From assembly GCF_008254045.1 (NCBI RefSeq), contig NZ_CP042425.1, positions 6,820,001-6,884,000 of the forward strand: a DNA stretch of 64,000 nt, in the 5' to 3' direction. Shown here one piece after another: positions 52,368 through 60,145 of this stretch (positions are counted from its first letter, which is position 1; the number at the start of each line of letters is the position of its first letter). The notes beneath the pieces were generated by a model. It was not told the DNA's origin, searched no databases, and saw only the letters and a list, made by a program, of their open reading frames with translations. Source of the stretch: Limnoglobus roseus. GTDB lineage: Bacteria > Planctomycetota > Planctomycetia > Gemmatales > Gemmataceae. The translations under genes and the position numbers were made by a program.

Positions 52368-52410
52368 CCTGACTAGAATATAACGACCGACACTCGGTGG
52401 AGTAGTCAGG
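52368..52410. promoter_or_regulatory. Inverted repeat in the argA/trxB-like divergent promoter region
   Basis: CCTGACTA (52368-52375) and TAGTCAGG (52403-52410) are perfect 8-bp inverted arms 27 bp apart in the 102-bp gap between divergent genes. The AT-rich centre starts with GAATATAA, a plausible -10 region. Arms about three helical turns apart could bind a dimeric or looped regulator. Confidence 0.4.
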
Positions 52411-52439
52411 CGAAACGAATCTGAACAGGAGCGTCCGTA

Positions 52440-53519
52440 ATGCCCGAAAACGTAGTCATCATCGGTTCCGGCCCCGCGGCGTGGACGGCGGCCATTTACG
52501 CGGCCCGAGCCCAACTCAAGCCTCTCGTGATCCAGGGAAACCCCTACGACGACAAGAACCGGCAGAACGGTACGCTCCCCCTCGGCCAACTCGCCCTGAC
52601 GACAGAAGTGGAAAACTTCCCGAGCTGGCCGGCTGGCGACACGCGAGCGTATCTGAAGACGGCCTTGAAAGAAGACGATGTCGACTTCCCGCTGTGGGTC
52701 AACGACCCCAAGAAGGAGCAGCCCTCGCACGGCATCAACGGCCCGGAACTGATGGCCCTCATGCGGCAGCAGGCGGTCAACTTCGGCACGCGGATCGAGT
52801 CGAAGGACGTGGTCAAAGTCGATTTGAGCAAGCGGCCGTTCACCCTGACGACGCACGACGGCGAGTCGCTTCAAACCCACACGCTGATTATCGCGACCGG
52901 CGCACGGGCGAACTACCTCGGCCTGCCGAGCGAAGATCGGTTCAAGAACAAGGGCGTCTCGGCGTGCGCCGTGTGCGATGGATTTTTACCGCGATTCAAA
53001 GAGAAGCCGCTCGCCGTGATCGGTGCCGGTGACACGGCTTGCGAAGAGGCCGTGTACCTGACGAAGTTCGCCAGCAAGATTCACCTGCTCGTCCGCCGGG
53101 ACGTGTTCCGGGCGAGCAAAATCATGGCCGACCGCACGGCCGCTCACCCGAAGATCAACATCCACTGGAACACCGTCGTCGAAGAAGTCCTCGGCGACGA
53201 CAACCCCCGCGTCGGCGTGACCGGCGTGAAGGTCAAGAACAACAAGACCGGGGCGACGGAGACACTCCCGGTGTCCGGCATGTTCTGCGCGATCGGCCAT
53301 ACGCCGAACGTCGGGTTCCTCGACGGGCAGGTAGAACTCAACTCGTCGGGCTATCTGAAGTGGACGACGGTCGCCCGGACGTACACGAGCGTCGAGGGCG
53401 TGTTCGCCGCCGGCGACGTGGCCGATGACTACTACCGGCAAGCCATCTCGGCCGCCGGTACGGGGTGCATGGCGGCCCTGGACGCCGAGCGATTCCTCGG
53501 CCACCACGGGCTGATCTGA
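52440..53519 (+). CDS. Thioredoxin reductase-like FAD oxidoreductase
   Basis: A 359-residue flavoprotein of the TrxB class reducing a disulfide partner with NADPH. The N-terminal FAD motif VVIIGSGPAAWTAAIYAARA, the redox pair C176-A-V-C179-D-G, the NADPH-binding GAGDTACEEAVYLTKFA and the C-terminal FAD segment GVFAAGDVADDYYRQAISAA are all present. It is about 40 residues longer before the CxxC than E. coli TrxB, from a loop near residues 75-115 (LWVNDPKKEQPSHGINGPEL). AGGAG lies ten bases before the ATG. Probably genuine thioredoxin reductase, but the physiological substrate is not shown. Confidence 0.88.
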   Translation: MPENVVIIGSGPAAWTAAIYAARAQLKPLVIQGNPYDDKNRQNGTLPLGQLALTTEVENFPSWPAGDTRAYLKTALKEDDVDFPLWVNDPKKEQPSHGINGPELMALMRQQAVNFGTRIESKDVVKVDLSKRPFTLTTHDGESLQTHTLIIATGARANYLGLPSEDRFKNKGVSACAVCDGFLPRFKEKPLAVIGAGDTACEEAVYLTKFASKIHLLVRRDVFRASKIMADRTAAHPKINIHWNTVVEEVLGDDNPRVGVTGVKVKNNKTGATETLPVSGMFCAIGHTPNVGFLDGQVELNSSGYLKWTTVARTYTSVEGVFAAGDVADDYYRQAISAAGTGCMAALDAERFLGHHGLI

Positions 53520-53528
53520 TCGCGAGTT

Positions 53529-54515
53529 TTACTTCCGGAAGTGCTCCCGCACTTCCGGGTTCATCACCCACTCGTCCGGCCATTCCTTCGCCAGCAACTT
53601 CACGATGGCGAGGGCCGCGTAGTGCCCCATGTCTTGAATGCTGCGCGTGTCCACGCCGGCGGTGTGGGCCGTTAGAACGACGTTGTCGAGGCCGAAGAGC
53701 GGGTTCGTCTTCGCTGGTTCGTGTTCGAACACGTCTAGGGCCGCACCGGCAATCTTCTTGGCGGTCAATGTCGTGAGTAGGGCCGATTCGTCAACGACCG
53801 GGCCGCGCGAAGTGTTGACCAAGAACGCTGTCGGCTTCATGAGGCCGAGGGTCCGGGCGTTGACGATATGATCCGTCAACGGGGTCAGCGGCGTGTGGAG
53901 CGTGATGTAATCCGCAGTCGCGAAGACTTCGTCCGTCGAAACCAGTTTCGTCTCGTGTTTGGCGAGGAAAGCGTGATCCGGGAGGATTTCCGATGCCACG
54001 ACGTTCATGCCGAACGCACGGCCGAGGCGAACGACTTCGCGACCGATCCGGCCAACACCGACAACGCCCAAAGTACGGCCGCGAATCGGCTCGTTGGCCT
54101 TCCGCGGCCACATGCCGGTCTTCGTCTCGTGGTGCTGTGGGATCAGTTTCCGGGCCAGCGCCAGGATCAGCAGGAACGTGTGCTCGGCCACGGCGAGTTG
54201 ATTCGATCCGGCCGCGATGGTGACGGCGACGCCGTGCTTCGTCGCGGCCGGGACGTTGACTTCGTCGTAGCCGACCCCCGCCCGGGCAATGACTTTCAGC
54301 CCCTGCTTCGCCGCCGCCTCAATAATCGCTGGGGTGTACGGCTCGGAGCCAGCCAGGGAGGCCACGCATCCGGGCAGAAGTTCCGCCACCTGAGCTTCCG
54401 AATACTTCGGGGTGACCGGCCCGTACACCGGCACGAGGCCGGCCTGTTCCAGCACGGGAACGAAGCAGTGAGGGACTTCCCGGAGCGGCGTCGGCCCGAT
54501 GAGAACGCGATTCAT
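53529..54515 (-). CDS. D-2-hydroxyacid dehydrogenase (phosphoglycerate dehydrogenase-like)
   Basis: A 328-residue NAD-dependent dehydrogenase. The Rossmann motif is TLGVVGVGRIGREVVRLGRA; catalytic Arg lies in LVNTSRGPVVDE, Glu in DVFEHEPAK and His in NVVLTAHTAGVD. The N-terminal catalytic half (LIGPTPLREVPHCFVPVLEQ) resembles the SerA-like and glyoxylate-reductase-like branch. There is no ACT domain, so it is the short form, not a serine-feedback-inhibited SerA. ATG 54515 is chosen because the residues added by the upstream frame look non-coding. It converges with the trxB-like gene, 9 bp apart. Confidence 0.85.
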   Translation of the reverse strand: MNRVLIGPTPLREVPHCFVPVLEQAGLVPVYGPVTPKYSEAQVAELLPGCVASLAGSEPYTPAIIEAAAKQGLKVIARAGVGYDEVNVPAATKHGVAVTIAAGSNQLAVAEHTFLLILALARKLIPQHHETKTGMWPRKANEPIRGRTLGVVGVGRIGREVVRLGRAFGMNVVASEILPDHAFLAKHETKLVSTDEVFATADYITLHTPLTPLTDHIVNARTLGLMKPTAFLVNTSRGPVVDESALLTTLTAKKIAGAALDVFEHEPAKTNPLFGLDNVVLTAHTAGVDTRSIQDMGHYAALAIVKLLAKEWPDEWVMNPEVREHFRK

Positions 54516-54860
54516 GGCAGCACGGTGGAGATTGAGGAGGATACTGAAATTCAACATACCAACCCCGAACCCGCGTGGCCGGGGAGTGTCGATTCCCGAC
54601 ACGGGTCGTGTCTATTTGTCCGGCTGTACGACGCCGTAGAGCGGGGACAATGGGAGATTTCGAAATTGCCTGTTGATTTTTGGACGGACGGGGTCGATGA
54701 TTCGGAATAGGTAAGGGAAGTTCTTGTTTCCCTCCTGTTGACGAATCCGTATCTTTTCCTGTTCACCGGGGGTAGGTCCCACGCAAAGAGCGAATCGTAC
54801 CACTGATTTGCCTTGCTTCCGACGGCCCTCCGGATGGTTACCATCACCCGAGGAGGCCAC
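54516..54860. other. Divergent intergenic region
   Basis: 345 bp between the leftward dehydrogenase and rsfS. GTGTCG (54586-54591) can pair with CGACAC (54597-54602), and the overlapping GACACG (54598-54603) with CGTGTC (54607-54612), so two mutually exclusive hairpins are possible. A TTGACG at 54738 suggests a rightward -35 but no matching -10 is clear. No gene or RNA was recognised. Confidence 0.4.
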
Positions 54861-55289
54861 TTGAACAGCGTCGCTTTTCCCATGCACTCCGCGTTCGGGG
54901 CCGCGATCGCCCCGGCTGCCTTTCGCCCCCCCCTTCCCGACGCCCTGCAAAGGGCGTGTGTTGCTGCAAAGATTGCCGCCGAAAACAAGGGCGACAAAGT
55001 CGCGGTGTTGGACTTGCGAGCGATTACCACGGAGTTCGACTACTTCGTGATCGCCACCGGCAACAGCCGTCGGCAAGTCCACACGATCGTCGAGGAGGTC
55101 GACGCCGCCCTCCGCGCGGTCGGTGACACGCGAGCGGGCATCAACGGCTATGAGGCGAGTAAGTGGGTGATTCAGGACTACGGCGACGTTCTCGTTCACG
55201 TGTTCGACGCTGACACGCGGGACTATTACCGCCTGGAAGATGTCTGGTCGGACGCGAAGGTGATCGACTGGCAGCAGGAAATCGACTGA
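54861..55289 (+). CDS. rsfS: Ribosome silencing factor (RsfS/Iojap/YbeB)
   Basis: A 142-residue member of the RsfS family, which binds ribosomal protein uL14 and blocks subunit joining during slow growth. The core KVAVLDLRAITTEFDYFVIA, TGNSRRQVHTIVEEV, YEASKWVIQDYGDVLVHVF and YYRLEDVW is canonical. The TTG at 54861 is chosen because AGGAGG sits directly before it (54851-54856); the ATG at 54882 lies inside the frame and would lack a ribosome site. Upstream in-frame ATGs have none either. About 130 bp separate it from argS. Confidence 0.88.
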   Translation: MNSVAFPMHSAFGAAIAPAAFRPPLPDALQRACVAAKIAAENKGDKVAVLDLRAITTEFDYFVIATGNSRRQVHTIVEEVDAALRAVGDTRAGINGYEASKWVIQDYGDVLVHVFDADTRDYYRLEDVWSDAKVIDWQQEID

Positions 55290-55323
55290 GGTTGACCTCC
55301 CTGCCGTCGGAAAAACAATCGTC

Positions 55324-55408
55324 CGAACCCCGAGCGGGTTCGTAGAATCACTCTGTCGGCTTGACGATCTCCCTTCCCTGGGAATCCTCAAGCCGACAGT
55401 CGTTTTTT
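55324..55408 (+). terminator. Tandem hairpins with T-run, immediately before argS (possible attenuator)
   Basis: CGAACCC/GGGTTCG (55324-55330 and 55336-55342) is followed by CTGTCGGCTTGA (55353-55364) and TCAAGCCGACAG (55388-55399), a perfect 12-bp stem, then six Ts (55403-55408). This is a classic intrinsic terminator, but its T-run ends only 11 nt before the argS ATG. It may simply end rsfS transcription with the argS promoter inside the hairpin, or act as a transcription attenuator of argS. Confidence 0.65.
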
Positions 55409-55419
55409 GGGGACCGTCG

Positions 55420-57234
55420 ATGAGTCTGGTGAGTGCGTTTCGGGAACTGTTCGAGCCAATCCTCACGGAGTTGGCCGCCGACCGCGCGAAGGTTCCCGAC
55501 TACCTGGCGATGATTAAGCCGGCCGCGAACGCTGATCATGGCGACTACCAGGCGAATTTCGCGATGGCCCTCGGCAAAGCCCTCGGCCAGAAGCCGCAGG
55601 ACGTGGCGAAAGCGATCATCGCCAAACTGCCGCCGAACGAATGGCTCGAATCCGCGACCGTGGCCGGGCCGGGCTTCATCAACCTGAAACTGAAATCAGC
55701 GTACCTCGCGGACCGTGTTCGGCAGATCGCGCAAGACACCCGCCTCGGGGTCACGCCGGCCGCCAAACTTCGGACGTTCGTGATTGACTACAGCGGCCCG
55801 AACGTCGCGAAGCCGCTGCACGTCGGCCACCTCCGTAGTACGATCATCGGCGATGCCCTTGTCCGCATCCTGCGGTTCTGCGGCCACACCGTCATCGGCG
55901 ACAACCACCTCGGCGACTGGGGCACGCAGTTCGGCATTCTCATCTACGGCTACAAGCACCACCGCGATGAAGCGGCGTTCCAGGTCGATCCGGTCAAGGA
56001 ACTCGCGCGCCTCTACATCCACGTTCGAAATCTCGCAAAGGTGACGGGCGAGGAAGACGAGGGCGGCGGCGAGGTGATGGAAGCGTGCCGGGCTGAAACG
56101 GCGAAGTTGCACGCTGGGGGCGAAGAGAACGTCGGCCTGTGGAAGAAGTTCATGCCGGCTTGCCTGGAAATGCTCCGGCCGATTTACGACCGCCTCGACG
56201 TGAAGATCGACCACGCCCTCGGCGAGAGTTTCTACAACCCAATGCTCGCGGCCGTTGTCGATGACTTGTTGGCGAAGGGAATCGCTGTCGAGAGTAAAGG
56301 TGCGGTCGTCGTGCCGAACGCGAAGGGCGTGGTGCCGCAGAATGACGAACAGCAGGCGAAGGAAGAACCCCCTGCCCTGATCCGCAAACGGGACGGCGCG
56401 TTTACTTACACCACGACCGACCTCGCAACGATCAAGTATCGGGCCGACACCTGGAAGCCGGACGCGATGCTCTACGTCGTGGACGCCCGGCAAGCGTTGC
56501 ACTTCAAGACGCTGTTCGCGAACGCGAAGCGGTGGGGGTACGACAACACCGAATTCCAGCACATCGCCTTCGGTTCGATCCTCGGCCGTGACAAGAAGCC
56601 TTACCGGACCCGCGACGGCGGCACGGTGGAACTCTCCGCCCTTCTCGATGAGGCGGCCAAGTTGGGGTTACAGGGCTACGAGGCGAGCTACGCCGAGCGA
56701 ACGACTCACGGGCACGAGGTTGCGGAACTATCCCCGGCGGTGAAGCGGGAGATTGCCGAGACGGTGGGTTACGGGGCGGTCAAGTACGCCGACCTGAGCG
56801 GCAACCGGACGAGCGATTACATCTTTGACTACGACAAAATGCTCGCCCTTGAAGGCAACACGGCCACGTACATGCAGTACGCCTACGCCCGTTGCCGGAG
56901 CATCTTCCGTAAGGGCGAGATCGACGAGACCGCGTTTCATGCGAAGTTGCCGGCGGTCGTCATCACCACGCCTCAGGAGCGGGCGTTGGTCGTACAACTT
57001 CTGAAACTGCCCGAAGCCATCGAATCGGCGGCGACGGAGTATCTGCCGCACCATCTCACCGGCTACCTGTGGGATCTGGCGAAGGCGTACAGCGTCTTCT
57101 TCGAAGCCTGCCAGGTGCTGAAAGCCGAGACGCCGGAACTGCGCGACAGCCGGCTGGTGTTGGTCGATCTCGTCGCGCGGGTCATTCGACAAGTTCTCAA
57201 CCTGTTAGGCATTCGCACCGTGGAGCGGATGTAA
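55420..57234 (+). CDS. argS: Arginyl-tRNA synthetase
   Basis: A 604-residue class I synthetase charging tRNA-Arg. The N-terminal additional domain (about 1-115) is followed by the signature GPNVAKPLHVGHLRSTIIGD with the HIGH-like HVGH. The catalytic domain contains GDWGTQFGILIYGYKH and FGSILGRDKKPYRTRDGGTV; ArgS often lacks a strict KMSKS, and I do not see one. The C-terminal helical anticodon domain includes YMQYAYARCRSIFRKGEI. Length is typical. GGGGA precedes the ATG by seven bases. First gene of an operon with obgE 8 bp later. Confidence 0.95.
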   Translation: MSLVSAFRELFEPILTELAADRAKVPDYLAMIKPAANADHGDYQANFAMALGKALGQKPQDVAKAIIAKLPPNEWLESATVAGPGFINLKLKSAYLADRVRQIAQDTRLGVTPAAKLRTFVIDYSGPNVAKPLHVGHLRSTIIGDALVRILRFCGHTVIGDNHLGDWGTQFGILIYGYKHHRDEAAFQVDPVKELARLYIHVRNLAKVTGEEDEGGGEVMEACRAETAKLHAGGEENVGLWKKFMPACLEMLRPIYDRLDVKIDHALGESFYNPMLAAVVDDLLAKGIAVESKGAVVVPNAKGVVPQNDEQQAKEEPPALIRKRDGAFTYTTTDLATIKYRADTWKPDAMLYVVDARQALHFKTLFANAKRWGYDNTEFQHIAFGSILGRDKKPYRTRDGGTVELSALLDEAAKLGLQGYEASYAERTTHGHEVAELSPAVKREIAETVGYGAVKYADLSGNRTSDYIFDYDKMLALEGNTATYMQYAYARCRSIFRKGEIDETAFHAKLPAVVITTPQERALVVQLLKLPEAIESAATEYLPHHLTGYLWDLAKAYSVFFEACQVLKAETPELRDSRLVLVDLVARVIRQVLNLLGIRTVERM

Positions 57235-57242
57235 GGTCAATC

Positions 57243-58322
57243 ATGTTCGTGGATCGCGTGGAATTGTTCGTGCGGGGCGGTGACGGCGGGCGGGGCATGG
57301 TCTCGTTCCGGCGGGAGAAGTACGTGCCGCGCGGTGGGCCGGACGGCGGCGATGGCGGCGACGGCGGGTCGGTCATCGTGCGGGCGGTCGCGAACGCCGA
57401 TAACCTCGCCCCGCTGACGACCAAGAAACACTGGAAGGCCAAACCCGGTGAACCCGGCGGCGGATCGCTCTGCGCTGGCAAAGACGCGCACGACCTGATT
57501 ATCCCTGTCCCGCCGGGCACGATCGTGCGCGACCGCGACCGCGGGAATATTCTTAAAGACCTGGTCAACGTCGGCGACGAAGTCACGGTCGGGCAAGGCG
57601 GCAAGGGCGGCCGCGGGAACAAGTATTACGCAACTTCGACCAACCGCACGCCTCGGCAGTTCGGGCCGGGCGACGACGGCGAGGAGCGGTGGATTTCGCT
57701 CGAACTGAAGGTCATCGCGGACGCCGGCCTCATCGGCTTCCCGAACGCGGGGAAGTCGACTTTGCTCTCGCGGCTGAGTCGGGCGACGCCGGAAATCGCC
57801 GACTACCCGTTTACCACGAAGATCCCGAACCTCGGCATTGTGAACATCAGCGGCGACGCCGCCTTCGTTCTCGCCGACCTGCCGGGACTGATCGAGGGGG
57901 CCGCGCAGGGCGTTGGCCTCGGCCACGAGTTCCTGCGGCACGTCGAACGCACTCGCGTACTAGTTCACCTCGTCGAACCGTTCCCGACCGACGGCAGTGA
58001 CGCGGTTCAGAACTACCGCACCATCCGCAAGGAACTCAGCCTCTACAGCATGCCGCTCGCCGAGAAGCCGGAGATCGTCTGCGTGAGCAAGGCCGAACTG
58101 ACCGGCTCCGAAGAAGTGAAAGAGCGTTTGGCCAAGGAACTGAACCTGGACGTACTGCTGATGTCGTCCGTGACCGGCCAGGGGTTGGCGCAAGTCGTCG
58201 GCCGCGTGGCCCAAACGATTGCGGACCTGAAGCGCGAGGAGGCCGAAGAAGCCGCCCGCCGGAAGCCGATCGAGTTCTCGACCGAGAAGGCCATTCGCAC
58301 CGGCGACGAGGTTTTGCCGTGA
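57243..58322 (+). CDS. obgE: GTPase Obg/CgtA
   Basis: A 359-residue ribosome-assembly and stress GTPase. The Obg domain (1-158) has glycine-rich loops (RGGPDGGDGGDGG). G1 is GFPNAGKST (165-173), G2/G3 regions YPFTTKIPNLGIVNI and ADLPGLIEGAAQG are intact. The G4 position reads V-S282-K-A-E285 instead of the canonical NKxD, which weakens expected guanine specificity unless the Asp function is met by Glu285. ATG 57243 begins FVDRVELFVRGGDGGRGMVS; 8 bp follow the argS stop. Its stop overlaps the coaX GTG (GTGA). Confidence 0.93.
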   Translation: MFVDRVELFVRGGDGGRGMVSFRREKYVPRGGPDGGDGGDGGSVIVRAVANADNLAPLTTKKHWKAKPGEPGGGSLCAGKDAHDLIIPVPPGTIVRDRDRGNILKDLVNVGDEVTVGQGGKGGRGNKYYATSTNRTPRQFGPGDDGEERWISLELKVIADAGLIGFPNAGKSTLLSRLSRATPEIADYPFTTKIPNLGIVNISGDAAFVLADLPGLIEGAAQGVGLGHEFLRHVERTRVLVHLVEPFPTDGSDAVQNYRTIRKELSLYSMPLAEKPEIVCVSKAELTGSEEVKERLAKELNLDVLLMSSVTGQGLAQVVGRVAQTIADLKREEAEEAARRKPIEFSTEKAIRTGDEVLP

Positions 58323-59056
58323 CGCCGGATGTCGTCGTGGACATCGGCAACACCCGCATCAAATGGGGCTGGTGTAAGTCCGGCCGCGTCGAACGCATCT
58401 CTTCGCTCGGTGCCGATCCGGCGGAGTGGGACCGCGAGATCGGTGACTCCGGCTCTGTGGCGTGGGCGATCGTGAACGTAAACCCACCGAAGTTGGAACA
58501 GTTCCGCCGCTGGATCGAGGCCCGCGGCGACACCGCCAACGTCCTCTCGGACTACCGACAAATTCCGATCCCGAACACAGTTCGTCAACCCGGCTCGGTC
58601 GGACTGGACCGCTTGTGTTCCTCTCTCGCGGCCCGCGAATTATACGGCCCCGGTCCGCTGCTCGTTGTGCAGGCCGGCACCGCCGTCGTCATCAACTACA
58701 TCACGAAGGCCGGCGAGTTTGGCGGCGGGTCCATCCTCCCCGGCTTTCAGTTGATGGCCAAGTCGTTGGCGACCGGCACGGCGGCCCTCCCGGAAGTGTC
58801 GTTCGACGAGCCGTTGACCGTCTACCCCGGTCAGAACACGACCGAGGCTATCCGCAACGGCATCCATCTGGCGATCGCGGGGGCAGTGAACAGCGCCCGC
58901 GGAATGTACCAGAGCGTCTTCAACACGTCGAGTCTCAAGGTCGTACTCACGGGCGGCGACGCCGCCTTGCTCGCGGACCTGATCCAGCCGCCTCTCGAAC
59001 TCGCCCCGCTCCTCACCCTTGAAGGCATTCGCCTCGCCGTGGAATCGCTGCCGTGA
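58319..59056 (+). CDS. coaX: Type III pantothenate kinase
   Basis: A 245-residue ATP-dependent kinase for the first step of coenzyme A synthesis. Acetate-kinase-fold motifs are present: PHOSPHATE-1 VVDIGNTRIKWGW (D-x-G-N-T), PGSVGLDRL with the catalytic Asp, VQAGTAVVINYI (GTA motif) and GGSILPGFQLMAKSL. A GTG start overlaps the obgE stop by 4 nt; its own stop overlaps the next GTG likewise, so the three genes are coupled. Confidence 0.9.
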   Translation: MTPDVVVDIGNTRIKWGWCKSGRVERISSLGADPAEWDREIGDSGSVAWAIVNVNPPKLEQFRRWIEARGDTANVLSDYRQIPIPNTVRQPGSVGLDRLCSSLAARELYGPGPLLVVQAGTAVVINYITKAGEFGGGSILPGFQLMAKSLATGTAALPEVSFDEPLTVYPGQNTTEAIRNGIHLAIAGAVNSARGMYQSVFNTSSLKVVLTGGDAALLADLIQPPLELAPLLTLEGIRLAVESLP

Positions 59057-60114
59057 CCACACAGCGGCTGCTCACACCGCCCGGTACGGGGGCCATCGCA
59101 ACCCTGGAAGTGGCCGGCCCGCAAGCGTGGGATGTCGTTCGCTCGTTGTTCCACCCGGCGGGCGGAAAGCCGCTCCCACCGCAGCCAGTTCTTCACCGCG
59201 TCTGGTTCGGCCGGTTGGGCGAAGCGGCCGGCGACGAAGTCGTCGTCGGAGTCCGGCAGTTGGACCCACCGATTCTCGAAATTCACTCGCACGGCGGCCG
59301 GCGGGTCGTTCAGTGGGTGACGAACCTCTTCTCGCAACAAGGAGTGATGCCGCAACCGCGGTCGGATGAGTCGCCTTGGTCCCTCCTGGAACAAGCCCCC
59401 ACCGTCCGCACGGCCGGTGTTCTGCTCGACCAGTGTCACGGGGCGTTCGAGCGGAGAGTGCGCGATCTGCTCGCCTCCCCTTCCCCCGCGAAGCTCGCCC
59501 GACTTGCGGCCCTCGGGTCGGTCGGCCGACATCTGATTGCCCCCTGGAAGGTCGTCATTGCCGGCGCACCCAACGTCGGGAAGAGTTCCCTGGTCAACGC
59601 GATTGCCGGGTATCAGCGGAGCATTACGTCCCCGGTCGCCGGGACGACGCGGGATGTCGTCACGACCTTCGCCGCCCTCGACGGCTGGCCGGTGGAACTC
59701 GCCGACACCGCCGGGTTGCGAGTGGCTGCGGAAAGCCTCGAAGCCAGCGGCATCGACCTCGCCCGCCGGTTTTTGCGCGAGGCCGATCTGATCGTGTGGC
59801 TTCTCGACGGATCGGACGTCCATGCCGTGTGGCCTGGTGAGACCGACGGCGATCCCACGCGGCGGGTGATGGTCGTGAACAAGGCCGATCAACCAACCGC
59901 AACCGCGTTACCCGACGACCTGCCCCGAATCTCCGCGACGAGTGGCGAAGGCATCGCGGCGCTGATCGCTGAAATTGTCGCGCGACTCGTGCCCTTTCCT
60001 CCGCAGCCGGGCGAGGGCGTTCCCTACACGCCGGCCCTTGCGGACATCGTTCAGGCCGCGAACAACGACCCCGCCAACGGCCTGCCCCTCCTCGCGGGTG
60101 TCGTCGCGTCGTAA
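59053..60114 (+). CDS. MnmE/TrmE-like GTPase lacking the C-terminal catalytic segment
   Basis: A 353-residue relative of MnmE, the GTPase of tRNA wobble-uridine modification. A tetrahydrofolate-binding-type N-terminal domain (LTPPGTGAIATLEVAGPQAW, LEIHSHGGRRVVQWV) precedes a G-domain: G1 GAPNVGKSS (171-179), G2 GTTRD, G3 DTAG, G4 N276-K-A-D279 and G5 SATSG. The chain stops about 35 residues after the G-domain, whereas MnmE continues to a C-terminal C-I-G-K with the catalytic Cys; that is absent here. The GTG start overlaps coaX (GTGA). Either a specialised paralogue that does not modify tRNA or an enzyme with a different partner. Confidence 0.85.
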   Translation: MTTQRLLTPPGTGAIATLEVAGPQAWDVVRSLFHPAGGKPLPPQPVLHRVWFGRLGEAAGDEVVVGVRQLDPPILEIHSHGGRRVVQWVTNLFSQQGVMPQPRSDESPWSLLEQAPTVRTAGVLLDQCHGAFERRVRDLLASPSPAKLARLAALGSVGRHLIAPWKVVIAGAPNVGKSSLVNAIAGYQRSITSPVAGTTRDVVTTFAALDGWPVELADTAGLRVAAESLEASGIDLARRFLREADLIVWLLDGSDVHAVWPGETDGDPTRRVMVVNKADQPTATALPDDLPRISATSGEGIAALIAEIVARLVPFPPQPGEGVPYTPALADIVQAANNDPANGLPLLAGVVAS

Positions 60115-60145
60115 GACAGGCGGAAACTCTCTCTTGAGGTGTGCG

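Noticed and set aside
55292..55345. Leader peptide for argS attenuation
   Set aside because: A short TTG frame exists but has only one arginine codon and a ribosome site too close to the start; it does not support classical arginine-codon attenuation.
55290..55419. T-box riboswitch in the argS leader
   Set aside because: The leader is too short and lacks a recognisable T-box sequence; only a terminator-like hairpin is supported.
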